Shown piece after piece: positions 8,584 through 16,805 of a stretch of 64,000 nucleotides of DNA. How positions within the stretch are numbered: position 1 is the stretch's first letter; every line of letters starts with the position of its first letter. Made by a program: the position numbers and the translations under genes. Source of the DNA: Phaeovulum sp. (lineage in GTDB: Bacteria > Pseudomonadota > Alphaproteobacteria > Rhodobacterales > Rhodobacteraceae); contig NZ_JAUXPI010000012.1 of the NCBI RefSeq assembly GCF_030684035.1, forward strand, positions 1-64,000, given 5' to 3'. Under the pieces are notes generated by a model. It was given only the letters and a program-made list of their open reading frames with translations. It had not been told where the DNA came from and did no database searches.

Positions 8584-9159
8584 ATGCTTGCTGCCGCCCG
8601 CCGCCTTTCGATGCGCATGCGCGTTGCAATCATCATGACCGCATTGGCGCTGGTGATCGCGATTACCCCGCGCAATCCCGAGCGCTACGGCGACAATTTG
8701 CAGATCGCGCTGCCGGTGCTGGCAATCGGCTGCTCGGTGTTGAACGGCGATGTCGGCGAATATCTCGGGCGCTACGCGGTGATGTTCATTGGCCTGCATG
8801 GCACCAAACGCGCCTTGGGGGATCTCGAGATCAACCGCCGCCCGCATGGCGGGTTGCAGGGTTTTCCCTCGGGGCACACCGCCACCGCCGCCTTTGGCGC
8901 GAGCGCGCTGGTTCAAAGCTGCATAACCGGGCATCCGGTGGCCAAGACCGTGGTCATTCTCGCCGCTGCCTTCACCGGCGCGTCGCGCATTGAATCGCAG
9001 TCGCACAATATCTGGCAGGTTCTGGTCGGTGCGATCTGGGGCATCTTCTGCGACCGCTTCCTGCGCCCCGGCAGCCGTTGGCGCGCCCCGGTCGGGCGCG
9101 GGTTTGCGCGGCTCCGGCGCAAGCAGAGCAAGCCCGATCAGGCGTCGCCGCCGCTGTAA
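8584..9159 (+). CDS. PAP2-superfamily membrane phosphatase, possibly lipid-linked
   Basis: This is a 191-residue membrane protein with PAP2 motifs: an Arg/Lys-rich segment ending INRRPHGG, then FPSGHTATAAF (motif PSGH), then SRIESQSHNIWQ (motif SRx5H). PAP2 enzymes dephosphorylate lipids such as undecaprenyl pyrophosphate or phosphatidic acid. The aspartate four residues after the last catalytic His is replaced by Gln, which is unusual. The ATG at 8584 has GAGGAG seven bases upstream; an upstream in-frame TTG (8569) overlaps no proper ribosome site. The 3' end overlaps the convergent polysaccharide co-polymerase gene by 22 bases. A role in carrier-lipid recycling for the neighbouring polysaccharide genes is an inference. 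Confidence 0.8.
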   Translation: MLAAARRLSMRMRVAIIMTALALVIAITPRNPERYGDNLQIALPVLAIGCSVLNGDVGEYLGRYAVMFIGLHGTKRALGDLEINRRPHGGLQGFPSGHTATAAFGASALVQSCITGHPVAKTVVILAAAFTGASRIESQSHNIWQVLVGAIWGIFCDRFLRPGSRWRAPVGRGFARLRRKQSKPDQASPPL

Positions 9160-11306
9160 TCGGTGTAATACCCGGCGTAGCGGTAGGATTTTGCGCTGCT
9201 CGGCTGGTGGTTCAGCGCCGCAATGACCTCGGCGTTGGGAGATTTGGATTCGTTCAGCATTGCCATGGCGCTGCGCACGTCGCTTTGGCTGGTAACGCCA
9301 AAACGCACCACCATCACCAGCGTATCGCCATAGCCCGCAAGGTAGCGCGCATCGACCACCGGCAACAGCGGCGGGGTATCGATGATGGTTATGTCAAAGG
9401 CACCCCGCGCCATCTGAAGCAGCGTGCCAAATGCCTCGCCGCCCAAAAGCTGGTCGGTTTCCGCATGCGCGCGGCCGGCACCAAGCGCGAGAGAAACGGT
9501 TGAAATCGAATCCTTCACGATCAGATCGCGGCCAAGCTCTTCGCTCGACGGTTCGTGCAGCCAATCGGCAAGCCCGTGCACCGCAGAAATGCCAAGGAGC
9601 TTGTGCATCGTCGGCTTGCGCAGATCCGCGTCGATCAGCAGCACACGCCGGTTGGCCTGCGCAAAGGCCCGCGCCAGCGCCAGCGCGGTGGTGCTTTTGC
9701 CTTCTGCCGGGATCGACGAGGTGACAACGATCACCCGGCCCTCATCGCCGCTGGCGGATGTGGCTTCCGCCCTGGACCCCTTGAATGAAAGGTCGATGGT
9801 TGCGCGAAGCCTGCGGATCGATTCGGAATAGGGCGAAAGCGGATCGGTTATCACCGAGTCGGCAATGCTCCGCTGCGTCTCACCTTTCAACGTAATGAGG
9901 GGAATCGCCGTTGCCACGCGCGCATGCAGCACATCACGCAACTGGTTCTCGGTAGTGATGCCGCCAATGTAATATTCGTTGAGGAACGCCAGCCCGACCC
10001 CGAGCCCCAGCCCCGCCACCAGCGCCAAAGCCAGCGCCATGCGCTTGTTTGGGTAGCTTGGCGAGTTAGGCGGCAGCGCGGGCGAAACCACGCGGCTGTC
10101 GGCAATCTGTACCGCCGCCTGGATCTCCAGCTCGCGCATCCGCGACAAGAGCAGGTTGTACTGGCTGCGGGCAATCGTCGCCTCTTGCTGAAGGCCGTAA
10201 AGCTCGGTCAGAACTTCCGACGGGATGGTGCCGCTCAGCAGTGTTTGCCGGATCTGACCGCGCAGATCCTGCGTGGACTGCGCAAGCGCCGCCGCTTCGC
10301 CTTCAACGCGCGAAATCGCCGCGGCGGCGCGCTCTTGCTGGCGGGCATCAAGCTGCGCAAGCGCGGCGCGCAGGTTCACATCGTCGGTCGAGCCGATCGG
10401 CACGCCATCAAGCTGGCGCTGAAGTGCTTCGCGCTGGCTTTGCAGCGCGGCAAGCGCGGCATCGCCCAGACCCGCTGTCAGCGTTGCCCAGTCGCCCGCC
10501 GCCAGCTTGGTCTGCAGATCCTGCACACGGACGTTTGCGGCCAGCCGCTTGTCGTCCGCGGCGGTAAGCGCCAGCCGCAATGCCTCGATATCGGATCGCC
10601 CGCTTTCGGCTTCGATCCGCGCCAGATTGGTATCAATGAAACCGTCAATCGCGCCTTCGCCTTGCGAAAGCGCGGCCTGCGCCGCCGCGATCTGGCTTTG
10701 CAACTTGTCGCGTGCCGCGAGTGTGGAGGAAATCTTGCTTTCCACCTGCGCCGAAATATAGGCCTGCGTCAGCGCGTTCGAAAGTTCCGCGGCCCTGTCT
10801 GGCGATTCGGATTTGACCGACACGGCAATCAGATAGGTAATGCCGCGGCGACGAACCTCGACCGCCTCCATGAATCGGACCAGCACCGCCTTGACCAGCG
10901 AATCGCCGCTCTGGTCTTGCGATGTCTCGAACCCGAGCGCTTGCCTGATCTTGTCGCCCAGACCGAGCTTCGGCCCGAATTCGGGGTCGGTGATAAGGCT
11001 CTGGTCGCGCACCACTGCCAGCGCCACGCTGGGCGTGCGCAGAATTTCAACTTCGCTGTCAACCCGCGCGTTTTCGCTGGCACCCGAAACGCTGGCGATT
11101 TCGGAATAGACCAGCGACTTGCTGTTGGGATCAACCAGAACCAGCGAGGTGGCGGTATAGATCGGCCGCGCCGTCACCAGATACGCAGCGGCGATTGCCA
11201 GAACCAGAAGCGTGCTCAGACCGATCAGCCAGACTTGGCGGCGCAAAAGCGCAACGATGGCCTTGACGTCGATCTCCTGCATCGGTTCCAGAGGTTGATT
11301 TGTCAT
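9138..11306 (-). CDS. Polysaccharide co-polymerase with BY-kinase domain (Wzc/ExoP-like)
   Basis: This 722-residue inner-membrane protein has a Wzz domain (first helix about residues 25-47, periplasmic coiled coil, second helix about 420-440). A cytoplasmic bacterial tyrosine kinase follows, with Walker A SSIPAEGKST (about 530-540), Walker A' LLIDADLRKP (about 560) and Walker B ITIIDTPPLLP (about 640). It ends in a tyrosine cluster (YRYAGYYTDY), the usual autophosphorylation site. Such proteins control chain length and export of capsule or exopolysaccharide. The start is uncertain: ATG 11306 is preferred, GTG 11321 is possible. It lies downstream of a polymerase/ligase-like gene on the same strand after a 121-base gap, so it may have its own promoter. 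No Wza-type outer-membrane partner is in the window. Confidence 0.92.
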   Translation of the reverse strand: MTNQPLEPMQEIDVKAIVALLRRQVWLIGLSTLLVLAIAAAYLVTARPIYTATSLVLVDPNSKSLVYSEIASVSGASENARVDSEVEILRTPSVALAVVRDQSLITDPEFGPKLGLGDKIRQALGFETSQDQSGDSLVKAVLVRFMEAVEVRRRGITYLIAVSVKSESPDRAAELSNALTQAYISAQVESKISSTLAARDKLQSQIAAAQAALSQGEGAIDGFIDTNLARIEAESGRSDIEALRLALTAADDKRLAANVRVQDLQTKLAAGDWATLTAGLGDAALAALQSQREALQRQLDGVPIGSTDDVNLRAALAQLDARQQERAAAAISRVEGEAAALAQSTQDLRGQIRQTLLSGTIPSEVLTELYGLQQEATIARSQYNLLLSRMRELEIQAAVQIADSRVVSPALPPNSPSYPNKRMALALALVAGLGLGVGLAFLNEYYIGGITTENQLRDVLHARVATAIPLITLKGETQRSIADSVITDPLSPYSESIRRLRATIDLSFKGSRAEATSASGDEGRVIVVTSSIPAEGKSTTALALARAFAQANRRVLLIDADLRKPTMHKLLGISAVHGLADWLHEPSSEELGRDLIVKDSISTVSLALGAGRAHAETDQLLGGEAFGTLLQMARGAFDITIIDTPPLLPVVDARYLAGYGDTLVMVVRFGVTSQSDVRSAMAMLNESKSPNAEVIAALNHQPSSAKSYRYAGYYTDYSGGDA

Positions 11307-11427
11307 TCCGCTTTGCCGCACTTTCTACAATGATATTCGCGTATAATCCGACCTTGGCATCTGCCGCAGGCCTAACAGCAGCATGCGTTCTTTTCCAGAC
11401 TTTTTGCGCGGGCCAAAGCCCTCGGCG

Positions 11428-12234
11428 CTATTGCCCCACCGAAAGGAACACTGGCGCGAGGCCTGGTTGCAGCCGCACCGCGCTTAACCGCCCGGTCACA
11501 TAGGCACCGGTATCGACATTGATGCGCCAGCCGCGCTGCGCTGCCGACTCGATCGGCAAATGACCCTGCACAACCAGTCCGGAAGGCCCAAGACCGGGGG
11601 GCGGCGCGGTTTCGGCATCAATGAACTGCCGCGACCAGAGCAAGGCGCGGCGGGTCTGCATTTCCAGCGGCAACGCTGCATCCACGCCTGCATGGCTCAG
11701 GAAATGCGGACCGGCGCGCAGGAACAGCGGCAGAGACTGAAGAAACTCGATGTGTTCCCCGGGAATATGCGCGGCGATTCGCATCGCAAGCGCCCGCCGC
11801 GAAAGCGCCCGCGCCGCTTCCACGCCGCGTGCGATCCCGTAGGATGCCAGCATTTCGGCACCGCCATGCACCAGCCACTCTGCCAGAGGATCGGGGTCGA
11901 GCAGAAATTGCAGCGCCATGTCTTCGTGGTTGCCGAGCAGGCAGATCCGACCGACACCGGCGGGCGGCGGTGCCAGCAGGTGGTCGATCATGCCCGCGCT
12001 GTCGGGCCCGCGATCGACAATATCGCCCAAGAGCACGATCAGCTTTTCGCCCGGGACCGGATCGGCGGCAATCCGCGCTTCGATCTGCCGGTAGAGGTCG
12101 ATATGGCCATGCACGTCGCCGACTGCGTAAAGCGCGGCAGGCTCCGCATCAAGAACAAGGCCCGAGGCCGCTGGCTGAGGGGGGCCGGGTTGCGGTTTCC
12201 GGCGTGCCAGAATCCAGCGCAGAAGCGTGTTCAT
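11428..12234 (-). CDS. PPP-family metallophosphoesterase (serine/threonine protein phosphatase-like)
   Basis: This 268-residue cytoplasmic protein carries the metal-binding motifs of the PPP fold in order: GDVHGH, GDIVDRG, GNHED and a late SHAG, followed by VQGHLPIE. The residues needed for two metal ions are therefore present. PPP members dephosphorylate phosphoproteins or hydrolyse dinucleotides (ApaH). Its ATG overlaps the stop of the upstream O-antigen ligase/polymerase-like gene by four bases, so it belongs to the polysaccharide operon. A link to the BY-kinase encoded next door is possible but not shown, since BY-kinase phosphatases are usually of other families. Confidence 0.87.
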   Translation of the reverse strand: MNTLLRWILARRKPQPGPPQPAASGLVLDAEPAALYAVGDVHGHIDLYRQIEARIAADPVPGEKLIVLLGDIVDRGPDSAGMIDHLLAPPPAGVGRICLLGNHEDMALQFLLDPDPLAEWLVHGGAEMLASYGIARGVEAARALSRRALAMRIAAHIPGEHIEFLQSLPLFLRAGPHFLSHAGVDAALPLEMQTRRALLWSRQFIDAETAPPPGLGPSGLVVQGHLPIESAAQRGWRINVDTGAYVTGRLSAVRLQPGLAPVFLSVGQ

Positions 12235-13799
12235 TCTGCTGCCCCGGGCGTTTCAGACGCTATCGGCGCGGTGCCATCTTCCAAATTATCGGTCATCCCG
12301 CGGCGCGCCACGCCAAGCGCGAGAACGGCGAGCAACAGGAACTGGTTGGCCTGCATTTCAAGGCTGAAATCGACCAGTGAATGAATGCCGGTGGTCAGCA
12401 GCGCCGCCAGCGCCGCCGCCACCAGAGCCACGTCGTGGTGCCTGCGCCGGAGCACTTGCACCAACCGCAGCGCCAGACCCGCCGCCGCGATCATCGGCAG
12501 GGTGCCAAATACCAGCCCAAGCTCTACCCAAAGCGCCAGATAGGTTGAATGGGTCTTGTCCCAGATCAACGCAGAGGAAACCGGCAGCCGATGATAAAGC
12601 TCAAATGCAGGTTGAAACGCATCAAGACCGAAACCGGTGAGCGGCCGGGTGGCGATCATGTCGATGACTTGCGCATAAAGCGCCGTCCGCACCGCCAAGT
12701 CACCTTCGGCACCGAAAAAGCGCGAGATGACCGCTTCGCCCTGAAAAGCCAGCAAGAACACGATCACCGCCACTGCGGCAACGCCGCCTGACCAGCGCAA
12801 CATCTGCGCGCGTCGCCCCGAAGCCTGGGCGTTCGGCGAGGTCACCCATACCAACCCCAGACCGGCGACGGTGGAAACAAGGCCCATGCGCGACTGGGTG
12901 GCAACAAGTGCCACCATGACGATCAGCCAGACCACGTCAAGAAACAGCGTCGCGATGTTCTCGGCGCTTGTCAGCCGGTGGCCAGACGGGTGGCGCATCC
13001 GCGGCAGCCGTGCCCGTTCAAGCATGAGCGCCAGGCCCAGAACTGCGCCGATGCCAAGGAAGGTCGCGAAAGAGTTGCGGTTGACAAACGGGCCGGTTGC
13101 CGCGCCAAGCGAGCTTGTCTTGGTGCCCCAGAAGAAACTGTCGCCGAAAAAGCGAAGTGAAAGCAGGGACCAAAGCGCGTAAAACGCAACTCCGAAAAAC
13201 AGCGTCCAGCCGATGGTTCGGGCCCGGCTGAGCCGCGCCGAAACTTCCATCATCAGAATGAAGAACAAAAGCACGGTGAACCCGCGCAAGACCGCCACGA
13301 AGGTCGCGCCCGGCGCGAGGCTGAGGCTGGCGGGGCGGGGTGCGCCGGTTTCTGGCAGTGCCGCGATCCAGCGCGGCATGAAACCCGCAACCGGCAGGTA
13401 CTGCACCAGACCCCAGACGAGCGCCGCAGCCACCAGCCAGAGCCAGCGGCGCACCACCAGGGCGCGGAACGGCCGCACCGAGGGCAGCAGGGCGACAGCG
13501 GTAAAATAGAGCGCCGCGCCCATGCCAAGCACCATTGCCCAGAGCATCCAGGCAGCGCCCCGGTTCGACCCGACCGGAAGCGGCGCGATCAGCACGATCG
13601 CAACAAGACCAATCGCCAGCATCGTATTGAGGCGGCGGCGGCGTTGATTCGATTCGGTCAGGTGCAGCCGGGGCGGCGCGGCCGTGCGCTGTGCCGATAC
13701 TGCGACATTTCCGCGCACCCCGCCAGCGCCCGCCTGCCGGGTCTTCGCTGCCGTCGGTGCGGGTTTCGCATTGCGGGTGTTCGGGTCCTGCATGCTCAC
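12231..13799 (-). CDS. O-antigen ligase/polymerase-family membrane protein (Wzy/WaaL-like)
   Basis: This polytopic membrane protein (522 residues from GTG 13799, or 520 from ATG 13793) has about 11-12 helices and a basic N-terminal tail of about 55 residues. The region GFGLDAFQPAFELYH followed by WDKTHSTYLALWVELG is the typical O-antigen ligase domain signature: a large loop with Arg/His residues and then the membrane part. Such proteins polymerise lipid-linked repeat units or ligate them to an acceptor. The GTG start overlaps the stop of the upstream gene (GTGA), and the stop overlaps the phosphatase start. The context, with a chain-length regulator/BY-kinase, favours polymerisation of an exopolysaccharide. 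Confidence 0.85.
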   Translation of the reverse strand: MSMQDPNTRNAKPAPTAAKTRQAGAGGVRGNVAVSAQRTAAPPRLHLTESNQRRRRLNTMLAIGLVAIVLIAPLPVGSNRGAAWMLWAMVLGMGAALYFTAVALLPSVRPFRALVVRRWLWLVAAALVWGLVQYLPVAGFMPRWIAALPETGAPRPASLSLAPGATFVAVLRGFTVLLFFILMMEVSARLSRARTIGWTLFFGVAFYALWSLLSLRFFGDSFFWGTKTSSLGAATGPFVNRNSFATFLGIGAVLGLALMLERARLPRMRHPSGHRLTSAENIATLFLDVVWLIVMVALVATQSRMGLVSTVAGLGLVWVTSPNAQASGRRAQMLRWSGGVAAVAVIVFLLAFQGEAVISRFFGAEGDLAVRTALYAQVIDMIATRPLTGFGLDAFQPAFELYHRLPVSSALIWDKTHSTYLALWVELGLVFGTLPMIAAAGLALRLVQVLRRRHHDVALVAAALAALLTTGIHSLVDFSLEMQANQFLLLAVLALGVARRGMTDNLEDGTAPIASETPGAAE

Positions 13800-14449
13800 C
13801 TGCCCGCCCCCCGCACGGCAGCAATGAACGCCTTTTGCGATTGTTCCGGGGCGCGTTCAATTGCCTCGGTCATCACCTCGCGCGCTCCCGGCAGCGCGAG
13901 GTACCTTTCCGCCACCAGAGACCGACCGGCGGGAAACTGAACCAGCAGCGTGATATCTGCGGTAAGCGCGGCAAGCGCCTCTGGCGCAAGTCGATCAATG
14001 CGGTCTGCGGCAAGCACAAACCGGCGCTGCGCCAGATCGCCTTCGAACGCGCCAGTTGCCTGCGAAACCGCCAGGGCGCGTGAGAATTCGGCGTCATTTG
14101 GGGCAGTTGAAGCAACCAGAAGTTGCGCCAGAGACGAGGTTGGGGCGCGTGCGCTGGCTGCATTGGCCAGACCTGCACAGTTGCCCCGAAGCGCCTCGCG
14201 CCGCGTTTGTGCCTGAAACAGCGCCAGAACACTGCGCATCGACGCTTCGCAGGCTTGCAGGACAATTCGCTCGGACCGAACCGAAGGCGGCAAGGAAATG
14301 CCGGTTTCCGTCAGGGCGGCGAATTGCTGGCTTTCCGTGAGCCGCGAAAACAGGACCGTCGCATACTCTTTCTGAAACTGCGGCACCGCTGCAACAGCAA
14401 GCGCCAGGCTGCCCGCCACCGCCAGAAATGTTCCCGCTTTCCGCACCAT
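13796..14449 (-). CDS. Uncharacterised exported or membrane-anchored protein of the polysaccharide operon
   Basis: I do not recognise this 217-residue protein. It begins with a hydrophobic segment (about residues 5-22, GTFLAVAGSLALAVAAV) that could be a signal peptide or membrane anchor. The rest is helical and Ala-rich, with two cysteines (in LQACEAS and RGNCAGL) that could form a disulfide outside the cytoplasm. No enzyme motif is visible. It is the first gene of the leftward unit: its stop overlaps the GTG start of the ligase/polymerase gene. A 170-base gap separates it from the divergent secreted protein gene and should contain its promoter. Confidence 0.7.
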   Translation of the reverse strand: MVRKAGTFLAVAGSLALAVAAVPQFQKEYATVLFSRLTESQQFAALTETGISLPPSVRSERIVLQACEASMRSVLALFQAQTRREALRGNCAGLANAASARAPTSSLAQLLVASTAPNDAEFSRALAVSQATGAFEGDLAQRRFVLAADRIDRLAPEALAALTADITLLVQFPAGRSLVAERYLALPGAREVMTEAIERAPEQSQKAFIAAVRGAGR

Positions 14450-14619
14450 CCGCTACCCGCTGCCTCGCCAAAAGCTGATCACACCGCCCACTCAACCGGC
14501 GCGTTTGCGCCGTCACATGCAACGTCTGGCGCAACTGCGCAAGTTTCAATTGTTTTTGACCCCGCGCTTGGCCTATATTGCCCGCGTGTGCCGCATCCGG
14601 TTCGATTTGAGGTTATGAA

Positions 14620-15018
14620 ATGAAGATTTCCAGATTTGCCCTGCTCGCGAGTATTGCAATCGGTGCCGCAGTGCCCGCGCACGCTCAGGTTCCTACGTTC
14701 GACACTGCCGCTGTAAGCGCCGGTTGTGCTGCCTCCGCGTGTTCTGCCGCCGCACATGCTGCAATTTCGCAGATTTTGGCCAGCGGATTGACCGGTAGCG
14801 CCTACAGCGCACAGATCGCGCTTCTCGCGTCGATGATCTACTCGATGGCGCAGAACGGTCAGATTTCGGGCGCCGAGGCTGCAGCGGCGCTGCGTACGGT
14901 TGCCGCAAATTCGACCGACGCGACCCAGAGCGCTGCCATTCTTGCCGGTGCCGCCAACCTCGAGAACGGCAATGCCGGCACCGGAACACCGCCTTCTTTC
15001 GAAGCTAGCCCGAACTAA
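14620..15018 (+). CDS. Small Ala-rich secreted protein of unknown function
   Basis: This 132-residue protein has a clear Sec signal peptide (MKISRFALLASIAIGAAVPAHAQ, cleavage after AHA). The mature part is about 110 residues, rich in Ala and Ser, with two cysteines close together (CAASAC) and a C-terminal Gly/Asn/Pro-rich tail. No known domain is recognised. It is divergent from the polysaccharide operon, has its own upstream gap and is followed by a terminator-like hairpin, so it is probably a single-gene unit. It could be a periplasmic or extracellular accessory to the polysaccharide genes, but only position suggests this. Confidence 0.72.
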   Translation: MKISRFALLASIAIGAAVPAHAQVPTFDTAAVSAGCAASACSAAAHAAISQILASGLTGSAYSAQIALLASMIYSMAQNGQISGAEAAAALRTVAANSTDATQSAAILAGAANLENGNAGTGTPPSFEASPN

Positions 15019-15041
15019 ACTCGGTTCCACAAGCCTTGATG

Positions 15042-15069
15042 AGGCCCGCTCCGAATAGGGCGGGCCTTT
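15042..15069 (+). terminator. Rho-independent terminator of the small secreted protein gene
   Basis: An eight-base perfect stem (AGGCCCGC/GCGGGCCT) with a ten-base loop ends in TTT, 24 bases after the stop codon at 15018. The short T-run makes it moderate in strength. It also separates this gene from the oppositely oriented tRNA-Thr gene. Confidence 0.7.
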
Positions 15070-15136
15070 GGCTTGGCGCAGACTAAGCCATGCGCTATTT
15101 GCGCCGGGGTTGGTGATTTTTCTTGAAGCAGATCAA

Positions 15137-15212
15137 TGGTGCCGCACGAGGGATTCGAACCCCCGACCCCATCATTACGAATGATGTGCTCTACCAACTG
15201 AGCTAGTGCGGC
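15137..15212 (-). tRNA. tRNA-Thr, anticodon CGT (reads ACG)
   Basis: On the minus strand the sequence folds as a full cloverleaf: acceptor GCCGCAC pairs with GTGCGGC, the D-arm includes AGCTCAGTTGGTAGAGC, and the anticodon stem CATCA/TGATG presents loop TTCGTAA. The anticodon CGT is at 15179-15177. The T-arm is GGGGGTTCGAATCCC. The discriminator base is A and the 3' CCA is encoded. It lies 44 bases downstream of the hemY-like gene on the same strand. Confidence 0.97.
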
Positions 15213-15256
15213 CCGGTGGCGCGCCGGATAGCATCGAACGGGGCCGATGGGTAGCC

Positions 15257-16795
15257 CTATTTTTTCGGTGCCATGCCGCGCGCCAGGGCAACCGCATCGG
15301 GCTCGGCCAAGGGGTCGCGGCGCAGGCGCTCGGTCAGGATTTCGGTTTCCGTCGGCATCGGCATCGGCGCGGCGGGAACGGGCACCGGAAGCGGATCAAG
15401 TGCCTCGGGCAGCGGCCGCGGCGTGCCGACGATCAGCGGCAGCATTTCGGCGCGATTGGCGAGCGGCACACCGCCGCCCGGCGGTTCGCGCCACGAAAGC
15501 GTATCGAAGCCGCCGCAGTTGTCGCAGACCGGGCCCCATTCGGCCTGAATGTTGTGGCAATTCTCGCACACCCATTGCGGGCCACGGCTTGCCCCAAGCG
15601 CGCGCGCCAGCCAGCCGCGCACCACCGCATCATCGGCCCCCTCGCCACGCTCGACCGCCGCCATCAGCGTCAGCGCCCTTGCGGTGGGGTGGGTTTCGGC
15701 AAGATCGCCCAGGGCGCGGCGGGCGGCGGGAAAATCTTCTGCCGCAATAGCCAGTTCGGCGCGCAAGAGCCGGGTTTCCTCGGCATCGGCGCGCAGCTTC
15801 AAAAGCGGCTCAAAGCGTTTGGCCCGCTCTGCCGCGGTCTCGTCGGGTGCTATTGCCGCGAAGGCCGCGGCAAGTTCAGGGTGCGGCTGCGCCTCCCATG
15901 CCTTCAAAAGCAGCCGTGTCGCGTGCTTTGTGTCACCCTTGGCGATGTAGGCCTCGGCCGCCATGACCGCTGCCGGTATCAGATCGGGCGAGGCCTTGTT
16001 GGCGGCAATCGCGGCCTCGCGCGCCTCGATGCTGGCACCCTCCGCAAGCACTCCCTTCGCCTCTTGCAAGGCCAGTAACGCATCGCGGCGGCGGTGCACA
16101 TCGCGCGGCAGCAACCCTTGCTTGAGCTTGGTGCCAAGCACATCGCGGGCACCTTTCCAGTCGCCCTTTTCCGACTGCAGGCGCAAGAGCGTATCTTGCA
16201 CGCCCTCATGCCGGGGTTTGAGCGCATAGGCCTTTTCGGCAAGCTTGAGCGCGGTAGCGGCGTCACCCTCGGCCAGTTTCTGCTTCATCAGCCCCTGCAC
16301 GCCGACAAAGCGGGTGCGCTGGTCCGCCAGCAGGCGTCTGTAAACTTCGGTCGCCTTGCGTGTGTCGCCCGCCGCTTCGGCGGCCTGCGCAGAAAGCAGG
16401 TTGGTCAGTTCGGGCCGCCCGAGGTATTTCTCGGCCTTCGCCGCCTTGGCCAGCGCCACCCGGCCCTCGCCCGATGCAACCGCCATCATGCCTTCCGCCA
16501 GCGCCTCATAGCCCTTGCGTTCGCGGTTGCGGTCAAAATAGCGGCTGACAGCGGTTTCGTCGCCGTTGATGAAGTGCAGCACCGCCGAAAGCAGCCCCAG
16601 CACCCGCAACAGCAGCCAGACCAGCACAAACACCGAAAGCGCCGCAAGCGCCGTTTGCAGCGGGCCAAGGGTAAACTCCATTCCCGCAACCGCTATCCGG
16701 ATTCCCTCACCATTTTCGACGAGGTAGGTTGCACCCAGTGTCAGCGCCGCAACCGCGACCAGAAACACCGCAATTTTCAGAAATGACCAGATCAT
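15257..16795 (-). CDS. hemY: HemY-like TPR membrane protein with a C-terminal zinc ribbon
   Basis: This 512-residue protein has two N-terminal membrane helices (about 4-26 and 42-66) and the HemY_N region around LHFINGDETAVSRYFDRNRE, followed by TPR-like helical repeats. HemY-type proteins occur in operons with hemD and are linked to the membrane side of tetrapyrrole metabolism; the biochemical role is unsettled. A CxxC...CxxC pair (Cys 410, 413, 424, 427: CENC and CDNC) near the C-terminus forms a small rubredoxin-like zinc site, similar in style to LapB/YciM, and is followed by a Pro-rich tail. It is last in the hemD-mic60-hemY unit, with a 10-base gap to mic60. Confidence 0.85.
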   Translation of the reverse strand: MIWSFLKIAVFLVAVAALTLGATYLVENGEGIRIAVAGMEFTLGPLQTALAALSVFVLVWLLLRVLGLLSAVLHFINGDETAVSRYFDRNRERKGYEALAEGMMAVASGEGRVALAKAAKAEKYLGRPELTNLLSAQAAEAAGDTRKATEVYRRLLADQRTRFVGVQGLMKQKLAEGDAATALKLAEKAYALKPRHEGVQDTLLRLQSEKGDWKGARDVLGTKLKQGLLPRDVHRRRDALLALQEAKGVLAEGASIEAREAAIAANKASPDLIPAAVMAAEAYIAKGDTKHATRLLLKAWEAQPHPELAAAFAAIAPDETAAERAKRFEPLLKLRADAEETRLLRAELAIAAEDFPAARRALGDLAETHPTARALTLMAAVERGEGADDAVVRGWLARALGASRGPQWVCENCHNIQAEWGPVCDNCGGFDTLSWREPPGGGVPLANRAEMLPLIVGTPRPLPEALDPLPVPVPAAPMPMPTETEILTERLRRDPLAEPDAVALARGMAPKK

Positions 16796-16805
16796 CCCAG
16801 CCTCT

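Noticed and set aside
14620-15018. RiPP-like precursor
   Set aside because: It has a standard Sec signal peptide with a long Ala-rich mature part and no modification genes nearby.
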